Source: Acetivibrio alkalicellulosi (GTDB taxonomy: Bacteria; Bacillota; Clostridia; Acetivibrionales; Acetivibrionaceae). Taken from it: a stretch of 64,000 nucleotides of DNA. Position 1 is the first letter of the stretch. Every line of letters begins with the position of its first letter. Shown in pieces: positions 38,101 to 47,234 of the stretch. A program made the position numbers and the translations under genes. Location: the NCBI GenBank assembly GCA_008125075.1, contig VLTH01000002.1, positions 1,020,400 through 1,084,399 of the forward strand, read 5' to 3'. The notes beneath the pieces were generated by a model. The model was not told where the DNA came from. It worked only from the letters and a program-made list of their open reading frames with translations, and did no database searches.

Positions 38101-38831
38101 TTAGAGCAGTTGAGAACAAGATAGACAATATTCCAGATATACCTTATAAAGCAGGATATATTGGTAAATGGGATTATGATGATTTTTTCAATATACAAAG
38201 GGATATAATAGTAAATGCAATATATTATTTGAATGAAGAAAAAATTGATGAAAAGGACTCTTTAGATGAGTCCAGAGAAGATATTCTAAAAGTCAAAAGT
38301 TTTAATGATATGAAGGGGCATTGGTCAGAAGAATTAGTAATGGACTTATTTAAACGGGGAATAATAAGTGGTTATGATGATGGTTCAATACGCCCCGATA
38401 GTAATATTACAAGAGCAGAAGCAGCAGTGCTAATAGCTCTTGCTCTTGAGTTAGAGCCAGATGATATTTTAGAAACAAATTTTGAGGATGATGCTGATTT
38501 GCCAAAGTGGGCAAAGGGATATATTAAGATAATTAATCAAAATGGAATAATAAGAGGTTATCCTGATAATACGTTTAGACATAATGACAGGTTGACAAGG
38601 CAGGAGCTTGTTGTGATGGTGGTTAATGCGTTTAACTTTAAGTCTCCTCCTAAAGATTTAAATTTTAATGATAAAGATGATATAGGTCATTGGGCAAAAG
38701 ATGCAATTGGAATAGCTGTTTATTTAGAAATTATAAGTGGTTACACAGATAATACCTTAAAGCCAGCAAATAGCATAACGAGAGCAGAGACTTTTTCAAT
38801 ACTTGCAAATGCTTTAAGGGCGAATGAGTGA
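35172..38831 (+). CDS. SLH-anchored subtilisin-like protease with CAP domain
   Basis: A 1219-residue exported multi-domain protein. A signal peptide (about 1-24) is followed by a propeptide region, then an S8 catalytic domain with Asp in IAVLDTGF (about 142), His in DDNGHGSAV (about 174) and Ser in RGTSMSTG (about 318). A beta-sandwich domain follows, then a CAP/SCP-like domain near 560-690 (HHPQKPSDM, KAGHRRWIL), a PEGA-like segment, and three SLH repeats near 1040-1215 (GIISGYDDGSIRPDSNITRA). GGTGG directly abuts a TTG at 35163, so the GTG at 35172 is the better start. S8 plus CAP plus SLH in one chain is uncommon in my experience. It would process proteins at the cell surface. Confidence 0.87.
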   Translation: MRNISKLLLVFSILILSVIITNASTQNQDNIYNRRIIVRLEDGVSEDFYFPHTIKKEVPTELKKRSLILLEIQETANYHKVLESINNHKYVKYAHPDYIIDNPLDKMNIDGFLNIKWHLEAIRYYESLEIIDGEYQCTIAVLDTGFSTQREEILDRVLEGKNFVQELQQPLDDNGHGSAVTNIIMEIDPTAKILPIKVLNEEGKGSVSNFISGIYYAIDNNVDIINMSLGTKIKGEAQLEAILEAYKNDILVVAASGNSGNNDKYYPASYKTTISVSSINKNTESSIFSSTGNFVSVTAPGEEIVTLNNFDMEAVVRGTSMSTGIVTGVLSKLKRVYPHFSSDELRYLLEKGANSITEEKWNEKFGYGIVSLYSSLSVNLPDRSEDISDFMDDAYVLEFNESKTSKIDFLMDKDWYLFNVDKPEVLKIFIDNQSVYNKLVAELHYYVDDELIDKYIIDHSSRGENIEYVLDAREGQYYVLIYDYYNNWSNESYTITVSSPVNSSIQNMDEVEDFSIASIISIDRTRNIDSIVEKSKELNHSGFNVHKTTRYETAPNFTYPYEAGSLDSNDIEDALNTLKMIRYIAGLPYEDIEFKDELNYLAQHGAVLLAASNQFSHHPQKPSDMDDSFYNIGYLACSQSNISYGRSNISNSILAFVADGGENNIEKAGHRRWILRPGGQNFGIGFAKNTQEGNHRSRILMHVFDGLGPFNSEVDTYIAWPSPGDFPIQYFISSANINTSPRYPWSINVGSNFKVPVRKDINLTLTRHRDNKVWTFNDSTPQLGMGNMPDSSMHLSVDNDGYGMRKAIIFRPDVTTLGDIKDGDVFTVKVTGLKYLDENPASITYTINFFDLESELDKSRVNITVKDKDAFIEGATVTIDGKEIITDENGLATIRLSNNKTYSYTITKPGYIIETDSISVETSEISKVNTIIKVQPSPQPVSSGSNFDSNVTVNHVQTSLSHFNVTFKVDGYEDIVIRAVENKIDNIPDIPYKAGYIGKWDYDDFFNIQRDIIVNAIYYLNEEKIDEKDSLDESREDILKVKSFNDMKGHWSEELVMDLFKRGIISGYDDGSIRPDSNITRAEAAVLIALALELEPDDILETNFEDDADLPKWAKGYIKIINQNGIIRGYPDNTFRHNDRLTRQELVVMVVNAFNFKSPPKDLNFNDKDDIGHWAKDAIGIAVYLEIISGYTDNTLKPANSITRAETFSILANALRANE

Positions 38832-38840
38832 AGTGAACTC

Positions 38841-38931
38841 GTTTAGCTAAAGCTAAACATCGAGGCTTCAGATGGAGACTCAACTCCACCTGAAGATTTA
38901 TAAGAGAATCTCCACTTTATAGAAGGTGGAG
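38841..38931 (+). terminator. Cluster of three hairpins after the subtilase gene
   Basis: GTTTAGC-TAAA-GCTAAAC (38841-38858), CTTCAGATGGAG with CTCCACCTGAAG (38866-38895, one mismatch) and CTCCAC with GTGGAG (38910-38931). The middle and last hairpins share the CTCCACC sequence and could pair alternatively. They presumably end the subtilase transcript. Confidence 0.55.
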
Positions 38932-39045
38932 TCTTAGAATAAGATAAAAATGATAAAAATAGTATTTAAAGACTTTAGACTGGATATAAATTAAGTTTTT
39001 GTAATAGTATTAATAACATTTATTTAATTTAATAGCTGCTTTCAA

Positions 39046-39074
39046 TTGACAAAAGATATTTTCCAGCTTAAAAT
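39046..39074 (+). promoter_or_regulatory. Promoter of the speE operon
   Basis: TTGACA (39046-39051), a 17-base spacer and TAAAAT (39069-39074), about 50 bases upstream of the speE start. Confidence 0.75.
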
Positions 39075-39123
39075 AATATTGGTTATAAAAAAGGTTGAAT
39101 TTTATCACAAGGAGTGATTTTAA

Positions 39124-39954
39124 ATGGAGCTCTGGTATACAGAATTTCAAACAAAAGGTGTAGGAATAACATGTAAGGTGAAAAAAACTTATCACACAGA
39201 AAAAACACAATATCAAGATTTGGCACTTATAGAAACAGAGCAATTTGGTAAAATGTTGGTTTTAGACGGAACAGTTCAGACAACAATCGAAGATGAATTT
39301 GTTTATCATGAAATGATATCACATATTCCTCTTGCTACTCACAAAAATCCCAAAAAAGCTCTTGTAATAGGTGGAGGAGATGGAGGAGCAATTAGAGAAA
39401 TCATTAAGCACCCATCAATTGAAAAAGCTGTATTGTGTGAAATAGATGGACGAGTTATTGAGATTTCAAAAGAGCACTTACCAGAAATAAGTTGTGCTTT
39501 AGATGATAAAAGAGTTGAAGTTATTGTTGATGATGGGATTAAATATGTTAATGATCACAAAAATGAATTTGATGTAATAATGGTTGATTCAACTGATCCA
39601 GTTGGACCTGCTGTAGGTCTTTTTGCAATCGATTTTTACAAGGCTATTTATGAGTCATTAAAGGAAGATGGGATATTTGTTGCGCAGACTGAGTCACCCT
39701 TTTTTCATAAGGAACTGATTAAAAATGTTTTTAATGATGTATCATCCCTTTTTCCAATTACCAGGTTATATACTTGTTCAATACCTACTTATCCAAGCGG
39801 ATACTGGAGTTTTACAATGGGTTCTAAAAAATATGATCCTTTAGAAACTGATTTAGATAAAATACCGGATTTAGATACTAAGTATTACTGTCCTAAGATA
39901 CACAAATCAGTTTTTGCATTACCTAAATTTGTAGCTGACATAGTTAATATATAA
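39124..39954 (+). CDS. speE: Spermidine synthase (aminopropyltransferase)
   Basis: A 276-residue enzyme that transfers aminopropyl from decarboxylated SAM to putrescine. The signature [16 protein letters not shown] is at the cofactor site, with the acidic [11 protein letters not shown] substrate motif, the N-terminal [13 protein letters not shown], and the C-terminal [23 protein letters not shown] is spaced correctly before the ATG. It is first of three genes with speB and an rRNA/tRNA methylase-like gene. The supplier of the aminopropyl donor, speD, is 24 kb away at 63562. Confidence 0.95.
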   Translation: MELWYTEFQTKGVGITCKVKKTYHTEKTQYQDLALIETEQFGKMLVLDGTVQTTIEDEFVYHEMISHIPLATHKNPKKALVIGGGDGGAIREIIKHPSIEKAVLCEIDGRVIEISKEHLPEISCALDDKRVEVIVDDGIKYVNDHKNEFDVIMVDSTDPVGPAVGLFAIDFYKAIYESLKEDGIFVAQTESPFFHKELIKNVFNDVSSLFPITRLYTCSIPTYPSGYWSFTMGSKKYDPLETDLDKIPDLDTKYYCPKIHKSVFALPKFVADIVNI

Positions 39955-39964
39955 GGAGTATGTT

Positions 39965-40834
39965 ATGGGTTTAAAAGATGGAAGTATTACCCTTCCTACA
40001 AAATTTATGTCGAGTACTGACACATACGAAGAGGCTTCAATAGTTTTAGTTGGGGTACCAATGGACTTTACATGTAGCTTTAGGCCAGGAACCAGATTTG
40101 GCCCTCAAAAAATAAGAGAAGTATCCATAGGAATTGAAGAATATAGTATTTATATGGATAGATCATTAAATGATTCTTTTTTTTATGATTCAGGTGATCT
40201 AGATCTTCCTATTGGAAATGTGGAAAAAAGTCTAGAGATTATAGAAGAAGCTGCCGGAGAAATAATTAATGACAAAAAGTTTCCATTGTTTATAGGTGGC
40301 GAACATCTTATTAGTGTACCTGTAATAAAGAAAGTTTATGAAAAATATGGCGATGAACTGTTATTGGTACATTTTGATGCTCATGCTGACCTTAGATGTG
40401 ATTATTTAGGTTGTCCTAATTCCCATGCCTCTGCTATAAGACGAGTAATTGATTTTATGCCTTCAAAAAATATATTCCAGTTTGGTATCAGATCAGGTAC
40501 AAAAGAGGAATTTGATTTTGCTCGCAATAACACTAATATGCATACACTTGAAGTATTTGAACCCTTAAAAGCTTCAATAGAAAAACTTAAAGGAAGGCCT
40601 GTGTATTTTACCCTTGACATTGATGTTGTAGATCCTGCCTATGCAAATGGGACAGGGACTCCCGAACCTGGAGGAGTAAGCTCAAATGAGTTGATTAAAT
40701 CTGTAAACCTTTTAAAGGAACTTAATATAGTGGGCTTTGATTTGGTAGAGGTGTCTCCACATTATGACTTATCTGACAGAACAGCTTTTTTAGCTGCTAA
40801 GATTATAAGAGATATAATACTTATGGTGAGATGA
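39965..40834 (+). CDS. speB: Agmatinase (ureohydrolase)
   Basis: A 289-residue Mn-dependent enzyme producing putrescine and urea from agmatine. Ureohydrolase metal motifs are present: GGEHLISVPV, HFDAHADLR and LDIDVVDPAYANGTGTPEPG. Its stop is followed 10 bases after speE by AAGGAG and ATG, and its end overlaps the next gene by 4 bases (ATGA). Beside speE it points to the arginine-agmatine-putrescine-spermidine route. No arginine decarboxylase is in the window. Confidence 0.93.
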   Translation: MGLKDGSITLPTKFMSSTDTYEEASIVLVGVPMDFTCSFRPGTRFGPQKIREVSIGIEEYSIYMDRSLNDSFFYDSGDLDLPIGNVEKSLEIIEEAAGEIINDKKFPLFIGGEHLISVPVIKKVYEKYGDELLLVHFDAHADLRCDYLGCPNSHASAIRRVIDFMPSKNIFQFGIRSGTKEEFDFARNNTNMHTLEVFEPLKASIEKLKGRPVYFTLDIDVVDPAYANGTGTPEPGGVSSNELIKSVNLLKELNIVGFDLVEVSPHYDLSDRTAFLAAKIIRDIILMVR

Positions 40835-41400
40835 TTATGCATAAAATTAAAAATTCATTGGGACAATCCCATCAATACATTGAAAAGTTTGTTAAAGAAG
40901 GTGACACTGTTATTGACGCTACATGCGGAAATGGCAGTGACACTTTATTTTTAGCAGGTTTGGTGGGAAAAACAGGTAAGGTTTTTAGCTTTGACATACA
41001 AGAAAAAGCAATTGAAAAAACAACCAAAAAACTTAGTAATGCTAATTTGATAGATAGAGTAGTGATTATTAAAGATGGGCACGAAAATATGGATATATAT
41101 ATTAATAAAGATGTGAAAGCTGTTATGTTTAATTTAGGATACTTACCTAGAGGGGATCACAATATATCTACAAAATCACACACTACAATTTGTGCTGTGA
41201 GAAAAGCTATGAATTTTCTTGTAACAGGTGGAATAATAACAATCGTTATATATTGCGGAGGAGATAGTGGTTTTGAAGAAAAAGAAAAAGTCTTAGATTT
41301 TTTAAAAGATATTGATCAAAAACACTTTATTGTAATGAAAACAGATTTTATAAATCAGTCAAATTGGCCACCTATTCTCATTTGTATCGAAAAACTCTGA
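40831..41400 (+). CDS. SAM-dependent methyltransferase, YtqB/MnmM type
   Basis: A 189-residue Rossmann methyltransferase. The SAM-binding motif is VIDATCGNGSDTLFLAGLVG, followed by FSFDIQEKAIEKT, and the family-typical FNLGYLPRGDH near residue 105 and IVIYCGGDSGFEEK. This pattern fits the YtqB family (older name rRNA methylase), which more recent work links to 5-aminomethyl-2-thiouridine methylation of tRNA (MnmM). It overlaps speB by 4 bases, so is translated in the same operon and competes for the same SAM pool. Confidence 0.85.
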   Translation: MIMHKIKNSLGQSHQYIEKFVKEGDTVIDATCGNGSDTLFLAGLVGKTGKVFSFDIQEKAIEKTTKKLSNANLIDRVVIIKDGHENMDIYINKDVKAVMFNLGYLPRGDHNISTKSHTTICAVRKAMNFLVTGGIITIVIYCGGDSGFEEKEKVLDFLKDIDQKHFIVMKTDFINQSNWPPILICIEKL

Positions 41401-41483
41401 CTTATATATTAATTATCAGGAGTAAGAATGTTTTTGCTTAAATATTTTGACATAGAATAAGGGCTGTAAGTGAAATAGTATTT

Positions 41484-42215
41484 TTAAATAGCTTCTGAAA
41501 CAAAAAATATAAAGACTACAATAAATATAGACACAACAGATATTGTATAAACAGTGTATTTTAACATATTGAAGATTCTCCATTCCTTTGCAATATGATT
41601 TTTTTCTTCGGTAAGGAAGCTAATTAATTCACTTAAAAGCATATTGTTTTGTTCATCAATGTCTACCAATTCAACACCATAAGTCAAGTCGCTATTTCCA
41701 GTATTTTCTTTGCGAACTGTTTTTCCTATAAGATTAATTGTTATTTCGGAAGAAACGTAAACTTCAAGATTTATAATGGAATTATCATAAATGAAGGCAT
41801 CTGTATGAAGCATACCACCTCCAAAACTGATATCAGATAATATAGCTTCGTGTTCAATACTACCATAGCTGACCTTACATGGATAATTTAAATGAAATCT
41901 TTCAAATTTTCTTTGATTTTGAAAACTCATTATTTTATCAATTTGCACTGTAATAGATTGCTTCCTAATAGATATAACTTTTCTTGTTATACTTGCAGAG
42001 AACAAAGTCTCATTGTTGTCACTTAAGGATTTAATTAAAATTTTATTTCCTTCTCTTAAGTGGTTTTTAAAGTGACGTGCAGAAAGAAAAATTTCGGCTA
42101 TATTTTTTTCAAAATTTATATAAGTTATAATACCGTGAATCCATTTTTTATCATTATCTATTGAGACTTTACAAAAAGTTACAGAGGTGCTTTGCTCTGG
42201 CTTGATTCTTTTCAA
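41484..42215 (-). CDS. PilZ-domain c-di-GMP receptor with a membrane tail
   Basis: A 243-residue protein. The N-terminal half (to about 105) fits a YcgR-N-like beta domain. A PilZ domain follows with the c-di-GMP motifs QRKFERF and DISFGGGML. The C-terminal 30 residues are one hydrophobic helix (YTVYTISVVSIFIVVFIFF) that would anchor it in the membrane. The frame opens at 42251, but GGGGTGAT lies just ahead of the TTG at 42215, which I take as the start. It could control motility, adhesion or surface export in response to c-di-GMP. No flagellar genes are adjacent. Confidence 0.85.
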   Translation of the reverse strand: MKRIKPEQSTSVTFCKVSIDNDKKWIHGIITYINFEKNIAEIFLSARHFKNHLREGNKILIKSLSDNNETLFSASITRKVISIRKQSITVQIDKIMSFQNQRKFERFHLNYPCKVSYGSIEHEAILSDISFGGGMLHTDAFIYDNSIINLEVYVSSEITINLIGKTVRKENTGNSDLTYGVELVDIDEQNNMLLSELISFLTEEKNHIAKEWRIFNMLKYTVYTISVVSIFIVVFIFFVSEAI

Positions 42216-42811
42216 ATTAATCACCCCTAACCCTTGATTTAATGAAAACAAAACAATATTTCAATATATACATCGGCTATTAATACTAAAAACATGAGTT
42301 TAAAATAAAATAATTTTTTAAAATTTACCTTAATCCACATAAATAACCTTGCAAGTAAAAGCGTATAGTATTATAATTCTTGATAGGATTGTTATTATTT
42401 TATCATGCTATAATGATATCAAACAATTTTTTAAATGTACATTGTAAATATATTAAACTAATATTACAGGGTCAACTTTTAAGAATAGACATTTATGAGC
42501 ATAAGCACACCAAAATAATAAAAAAACATTAAATAGGAATTAGAATGTATATGTTGTAAGATAGGTAGCATATTAAACAATGTTTGCTAAAAACTTTACA
42601 TTATAAGATGACAACTATAAATTAAATGTGATATTATTATTAACTGTGGGCTTAATAGGAAAGGGTGATTATAAAATATAAACTGCTTCAAATTTTTACT
42701 TTAACATATTTTTGTATTATTAATTATTACAAATAGTAAAAAAGCAAAGTAAATATTTTATATTGCCTGTGCAAAATATAATAAAATAAGAAACATGAGG
42801 TGGGACAGGAA
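42216..42811. other. Intergenic stretch, no gene seen
   Basis: About 600 very AT-rich bases between the PilZ gene and the carboxyltransferase operon. Six-frame reading gives no frame with a ribosome site. A TATAAT at about 42777 lies close to the operon and may be its -10 box, but the -35 region is weak. No known riboswitch was recognised. Confidence 0.4.
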
Positions 42812-44362
42812 ATGGATAATGTGGACAAAACCATGCTTCTTCATGAAAAGAAGGCTCAGATTGAGCAAGGGGGAGGAGCAGCAAAAGTAGCAAAGCAGCA
42901 TGATGCCGGCAAAATGACAGCAAGAGAAAGAATAAGTGCCTTATTTGATCCAAATAGTTTTATTGAAATTAATGCATTTGTTGAAACAAGAAGCATTGAT
43001 TTTGATATGCAAAAAAAGAAAGTATCCGGTGACGGTGTTGTAACTGGGTATGGTTCTATAAATGGCAGGCTTGTTTTTGTAGCATCTCAGGACTTTACTG
43101 TTATTGGCGGTTCATTAGGAGAAATGCATGCACAAAAAATTACAAAAGTTATGGACATGGCAATTAAAACAGGAGCACCTTTTATTAGTATTAATGACTC
43201 TGGAGGTGCTAGAATTGAAGAGGGTATTGATGCACTAAAGGGGTTTGGAGAAATCTTTACTAGAAACACACTTGCATCTGGCGTTATACCTCAAATATCT
43301 GTAATAATGGGACCATGTGCAGGAGGAGCTGTTTATTCTCCAGCTATTACAGATTTTATTTTTATGGTTGAAAAAACAAGTCAGATGTTTATAACAGGTC
43401 CACAGGTAATCAAGGCAGTTACTGGAGAAGATGTGACTTTTGATGAACTTGGTGGTGCACAAGCACATAATTCTAAAAGTGGTGTTGCCCATTTTATGAA
43501 TGCAAATGAAAATGAATGCTTAGAGGAAATTAAAAAGTTAATAAGCTTTCTTCCGGAAAATAACTTATCTGACGTGCCTGTTGTTAAAACCAGTGATGAT
43601 GTAAACAGAGTTCCGGATAATCTAAGTAACATAATACCAGATGGTGCAAGTAAGCCATATGATATGATGGAAGTGATTACTTCTGTTATTGATGATGGTG
43701 ACTTTTTTGAAATACAGAAACATTTTGCTAAAAACATAATTGTAGGTTTTGGTAGATTAAACGGTGGAACAGTGGGTATTATTGCCAATCAACCTAAAAT
43801 TTCGGCGGGTGTTTTAGATGTAGATGCATCTGATAAAGGTGCAAGATTTGTACGTTTTTGTGATTCCTTTAATATTCCCGTTGTTACATTTACAGATGTT
43901 CCAGGTTATTTGCCAGGTGTTGGTCAAGAGCATACAGGAGTCATAAGACATGGCGCAAAACTACTATATGCTTTTGCGGAAGCTACTGTTCCTAAAATAA
44001 ATGTTATAGTAAGGAAGGCTTATGGAGGAGCATATATAGCCATGAACAGCAAGCACCTAGGTGCTGACATGGTATTTGCCTGGCCAACTGCTGAAATAGC
44101 TGTTATGGGTCCAGATGGTGCTGCTAATATTATTTTTAGAAAAGAAATTGCTGATTCAGATGATCCTATCACAACTAGAAATAATTTAATAGAAGAGTAT
44201 AAAAATAAGTTTTCAAACCCATATATAGCGGCTTCAAGAGGTTATGTGGATGATGTTATTGAACCTGCATCAACGAGAATACGTTTAATTAGCGCACTTG
44301 AGATGCTTGCAGGAAAAAGGGAAAGCAGACCATCTAAAAAACATGGCAATATTCCTTTATAA
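42812..44362 (+). CDS. mmdA: Acyl-CoA carboxyltransferase subunit (methylmalonyl-CoA type, 12S-like)
   Basis: A 516-residue crotonase-fold carboxyltransferase that moves a carboxyl group between biotin and an acyl-CoA, most likely methylmalonyl/propionyl-CoA. Family motifs are [17 protein letters not shown] near the start, [47 protein letters not shown] and [20 protein letters not shown] is spaced 9 bases from the ATG at 42812, preferred over the GTG at 42800. It is first in an operon with a biotin carrier and a pyruvate carboxyltransferase; there is no biotin carboxylase or membrane decarboxylase subunit nearby. Confidence 0.88.
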   Translation: MDNVDKTMLLHEKKAQIEQGGGAAKVAKQHDAGKMTARERISALFDPNSFIEINAFVETRSIDFDMQKKKVSGDGVVTGYGSINGRLVFVASQDFTVIGGSLGEMHAQKITKVMDMAIKTGAPFISINDSGGARIEEGIDALKGFGEIFTRNTLASGVIPQISVIMGPCAGGAVYSPAITDFIFMVEKTSQMFITGPQVIKAVTGEDVTFDELGGAQAHNSKSGVAHFMNANENECLEEIKKLISFLPENNLSDVPVVKTSDDVNRVPDNLSNIIPDGASKPYDMMEVITSVIDDGDFFEIQKHFAKNIIVGFGRLNGGTVGIIANQPKISAGVLDVDASDKGARFVRFCDSFNIPVVTFTDVPGYLPGVGQEHTGVIRHGAKLLYAFAEATVPKINVIVRKAYGGAYIAMNSKHLGADMVFAWPTAEIAVMGPDGAANIIFRKEIADSDDPITTRNNLIEEYKNKFSNPYIAASRGYVDDVIEPASTRIRLISALEMLAGKRESRPSKKHGNIPL

Positions 44363-44442
44363 AGGAGTATTGAGTGGGTAGCATTTTAAATATAAGGGTA
44401 TATATAAAAGATGATATTAGATCTTATTTTAGGAGGATAATC

Positions 44443-44814
44443 ATGAAAAAGTTTTTAATAAAAGTAAATGGAAATCAGTATGAAGTTGAAGTTGAAGAAG
44501 TTAAAGATGGAGTTGCTGCATCTGAGCCAGCAGTTTCAATTAGTACTCCAGCACCTGCACCAAAGGTTGAGGCTCCTAAAAAGAGTGGTGGAGCCCAAGG
44601 ATCAGTTACTGTAAAAGCACCGATGCCTGGAACAATTTTAAATATTAATGTAAATCCAGGAGATGCAATTAAAAAAGGTCAGGTTCTTTTGGTGTTAGAA
44701 GCTATGAAAATGGAAAATGAAATACAATCTCCTCAGGATGGAACTGTTGCATCAGTTAATGCAACTAAGGGAGCATCAGTTAATGCTGGAGATGTGTTGA
44801 TCACATTAAATTAG
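44443..44814 (+). CDS. Biotin carboxyl carrier protein (1.3S-like)
   Basis: A 123-residue carrier: a short N-terminal domain, an Ala/Pro linker (STPAPAPKVEAPKK) and a biotinyl domain of about 75 residues with the target lysine in EAMKMEN. The frame is open from 44374, but TAGGAGG before the ATG at 44443 and the MKKFLIKVNGNQYEVEV opening fix the start. It would shuttle carboxyl groups between the flanking carboxyltransferases. It is too small to contain any catalytic domain. Confidence 0.9.
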   Translation: MKKFLIKVNGNQYEVEVEEVKDGVAASEPAVSISTPAPAPKVEAPKKSGGAQGSVTVKAPMPGTILNINVNPGDAIKKGQVLLVLEAMKMENEIQSPQDGTVASVNATKGASVNAGDVLITLN

Positions 44815-44837
44815 AGTTAACCGAGGGAGGTAATAAA

Positions 44838-46229
44838 ATGGCTAAAATTACCGAGACTGTTCTAAGGGATGCCCATCAATCATTAATTGCTACACGTATG
44901 AGAATTGATGAAATGATTCCCGTTTTAGAAAAGCTTGATAATATAGGATATAATTCTTTAGAAGCATGGGGAGGAGCAACATTTGACTCTTGCTTACGGT
45001 TTTTAAATGAAGATCCATGGGAAAGACTTAGAACAATTAGAAAACATGTTAAAAAGACAAAGCTTCAGATGCTTTTAAGGGGACAAAATCTTTTAGGATA
45101 TAAGCATTATGCAGATGATGTCGTGGAGTATTTTGTTCAAAAAGCTGTAGCTAACGGAATTGATATTATAAGAATTTTTGATGCTTTAAATGATGTAAGA
45201 AATATTGAAACTACAATTAAGGCATGTAAGAAGGAAGGCGGACATGCTCAGGGCACAGTTTGTTATACAATTAGTCCTGTTCACAATTTAAAGCTGTTTG
45301 TTAATGACGCTAAGAAGCTTGTAAATATGGGGGCAGATTCTATATGTATAAAGGACATGGCTGGTCTGCTATTACCCTATGATGCTTATGAACTGGTAAA
45401 AGCTCTAAAAGAAAATGTTAAAGTTCCAATTCAGGTTCATACCCATGCTACAAGTGGAGTTGCTTCAATGACTTACATTAAAGCTATTGAAGCTGGCTGT
45501 GATGTGGTAGATTGTGCAATATCACCTATGGCGCTTGGAACATCTCAACCGCCAACAGAGGCTATGGTAGCTACATTAAAAGATACTAAATATGATACTG
45601 GCCTTGATCTTAATCAATTAAATGAAATTGCAGAGTACTTTAAACCATTAAGGGATAAATACTTAGAAAGTGGACTTTTGGATGTTAAAGTAATGGGAGT
45701 AGATGTAAATACCCTCATATATCAAGTACCAGGAGGAATGCTTTCTAATTTGGTTTCACAGCTCAAACAGTCTAATGCTGTTGATAAATATGAGCAAGTG
45801 CTAAAAGAAATACCAAAGGTAAGGGAAGACTTTGGGTATCCACCTCTTGTAACGCCTACAAGTCAGATAGTAGGTACCCAGGCAGTATTAAATGTTGTTA
45901 TGGGTGAAAGATATAAAATGGTTCCAAAGGAATCTAAGGCTGTTGTTAAAGGGGAATATGGTAAAACACCAGCTCCTGTTAATCCTGAAATACAGAAAAT
46001 GATATTAAAGGATGAAAAACCTATTACCTGTAGACCAGCAGATCTTATCAAGCCTGAACTTAAAAAAATTAGAAGCGAGATGAAAGAGTACTTAGAACAG
46101 GATGAAGATATTTTGTCATATGCACTGTTCCCACCTGTTGCAGAAAAATACTTTCAGTACAGGAAGGCGCAGAAATATAAAATAGATCCTGACATGGTTG
46201 ATTATGAAAACAAGGTTCACCCTATATAG
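44838..46229 (+). CDS. Pyruvate/oxaloacetate carboxyltransferase subunit (5S-like)
   Basis: A 463-residue TIM-barrel carboxyltransferase with the metal site residues in TVLRDAHQSLIATRMR and QVHTHATSGVASMTY, the carbamylated-Lys region ICIKDMAGLLLPYDAY, and the C-terminal PYC/OADA domain. It exchanges CO2 between carboxybiotin and pyruvate. GGGAGG lies before the ATG. With the two genes before it the set matches transcarboxylase (12S-1.3S-5S). Oxaloacetate decarboxylase alpha is the alternative label, but it would need a sodium-pumping beta subunit, which is not here. Confidence 0.88.
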   Translation: MAKITETVLRDAHQSLIATRMRIDEMIPVLEKLDNIGYNSLEAWGGATFDSCLRFLNEDPWERLRTIRKHVKKTKLQMLLRGQNLLGYKHYADDVVEYFVQKAVANGIDIIRIFDALNDVRNIETTIKACKKEGGHAQGTVCYTISPVHNLKLFVNDAKKLVNMGADSICIKDMAGLLLPYDAYELVKALKENVKVPIQVHTHATSGVASMTYIKAIEAGCDVVDCAISPMALGTSQPPTEAMVATLKDTKYDTGLDLNQLNEIAEYFKPLRDKYLESGLLDVKVMGVDVNTLIYQVPGGMLSNLVSQLKQSNAVDKYEQVLKEIPKVREDFGYPPLVTPTSQIVGTQAVLNVVMGERYKMVPKESKAVVKGEYGKTPAPVNPEIQKMILKDEKPITCRPADLIKPELKKIRSEMKEYLEQDEDILSYALFPPVAEKYFQYRKAQKYKIDPDMVDYENKVHPI

Positions 46230-46300
46230 TGTAGAATGAGATAAGGATGCATATTATTCTTTAGATTTATTAAATACACTAATAAGATAACTTTAGATTT

Positions 46301-46350
46301 ACTAACCTTAGGAGAGCTGAGATTTAAGTCTCTTTTCTCCTGAGGTTAGT
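46301..46350. terminator. Bidirectional terminator after the carboxyltransferase operon
   Basis: ACTAACCTTAGGAGA pairs with TCTCCTGAGGTTAGT (one mismatch), enclosing a smaller GAGA/TCTC hairpin. It sits between the operon and a converging gene. Confidence 0.75.
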
Positions 46351-46353
46351 AAT

Positions 46354-46995
46354 TTAAAAGCACTTATTGTGAATATAAGTAAAGTGTTCTCTATTACTAA
46401 AAAATCTTATTGCCTTAATGTTACTTCCTTTCTTTATATAGTCACCACACTTTAAACAGAAAAAATTATTTTGAGTCATTACGTCATCATAGACTATAGG
46501 CGTTATTCCTTCATACTTTGACCAACTATCCCATCCAGTTTTGCAGTTTAATATTCTTTCTTCAAAATCAGCGTAAACCCATCTAAGAAGCTTATGAAAA
46601 TGGAACGGGAATTTTGTATATTTGATATATGGTTTAGGAATTCCCAAGCGAACAGTATATAAGCTGAAGTTTTCTTCTACAATCTCTTGAAACCTACCGG
46701 TAATGTGAGTTTTATACCAGCAAAAACCATTATTATCAAGCCAGTGAGTTAGCTTTTCAAACATATATCCTCTACATATTTCTATAGTTTCATTTTTATG
46801 TACGCATAATGCTCTAAAACCTTCAGAAATAATTGCCACCACATGGTCAAGATAATACTTTTTTTTAAAGTTTTCTTTATTATAAAGCTCAACAGGAATG
46901 ATATCAAAATAATACTCATTTGTTTCAGGTCTATAAATTCCAATACAAGTTCCGCCAACAAAACTACCACTTCCTGCATCATCAATTTGTATCAT
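46354..46995 (-). CDS. Protein of unknown function with C-terminal Cys cluster
   Basis: A 213-residue soluble protein that I do not recognise. The N terminus MIQIDDAGSGSFVGGTCIGIY has an Asp-rich strand followed by Gly, reminiscent of the first strand of RNase H-like folds, but that is only a resemblance. The C terminus has CLKCGDYIKKGS and a final NKCF, a likely metal-binding site. It is rich in aromatic residues in the middle. There is no signal peptide. It stands alone, close to the terminator of the previous operon, and its own promoter is not clear. Confidence 0.65.
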   Translation of the reverse strand: MIQIDDAGSGSFVGGTCIGIYRPETNEYYFDIIPVELYNKENFKKKYYLDHVVAIISEGFRALCVHKNETIEICRGYMFEKLTHWLDNNGFCWYKTHITGRFQEIVEENFSLYTVRLGIPKPYIKYTKFPFHFHKLLRWVYADFEERILNCKTGWDSWSKYEGITPIVYDDVMTQNNFFCLKCGDYIKKGSNIKAIRFFSNREHFTYIHNKCF

Positions 46996-47053
46996 TTTAT
47001 CACCATTATTTCAAAAAATTTATCTAAAGAAATTCACTTAAGAATGCTGAAAA

Positions 47054-47125
47054 TATAATTTCCACTAATATTTCATGACAGGCTTTATTTGATTCCAAAT
47101 AGGCCCAGTGAAAAGTGGAAGTAAT
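47054..47125. repeat. Nested-hairpin intergenic repeat, family 2 copy A
   Basis: Outer arms ATAATTTCCACT and AGTGGAAGTAAT enclose an inner stem GGCTTTATTTG / CCAAATAGGCC. The inner stem and outer arms are matched in kind by 55524-55587, and a looser relative is at 62963-63096. The rest of 46996-47370 holds a further worn piece (47322 onward: GGCTTTATTTAACCCAAATT) and the GH9 terminator. Confidence 0.6.
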
Positions 47126-47234
47126 ATTTCATACACTCCTTATATTATTTGTATAAAAGAAAAATATAAACAAAAATTTAAATAAAAAAATCTGGGACAT
47201 AGAGGGATCTGAGACTTTAAGTGTTCTAACGAAA

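Noticed and set aside
44838-46229. Naming the 5S-like gene oadA of a sodium-pumping decarboxylase
   Set aside because: There is no beta or gamma membrane subunit in the window, and the neighbours fit a transcarboxylase better.
46354-46995. Labelling this gene as an RNase H
   Set aside because: Only the first strand resembles the fold; the other catalytic acids cannot be placed with confidence.
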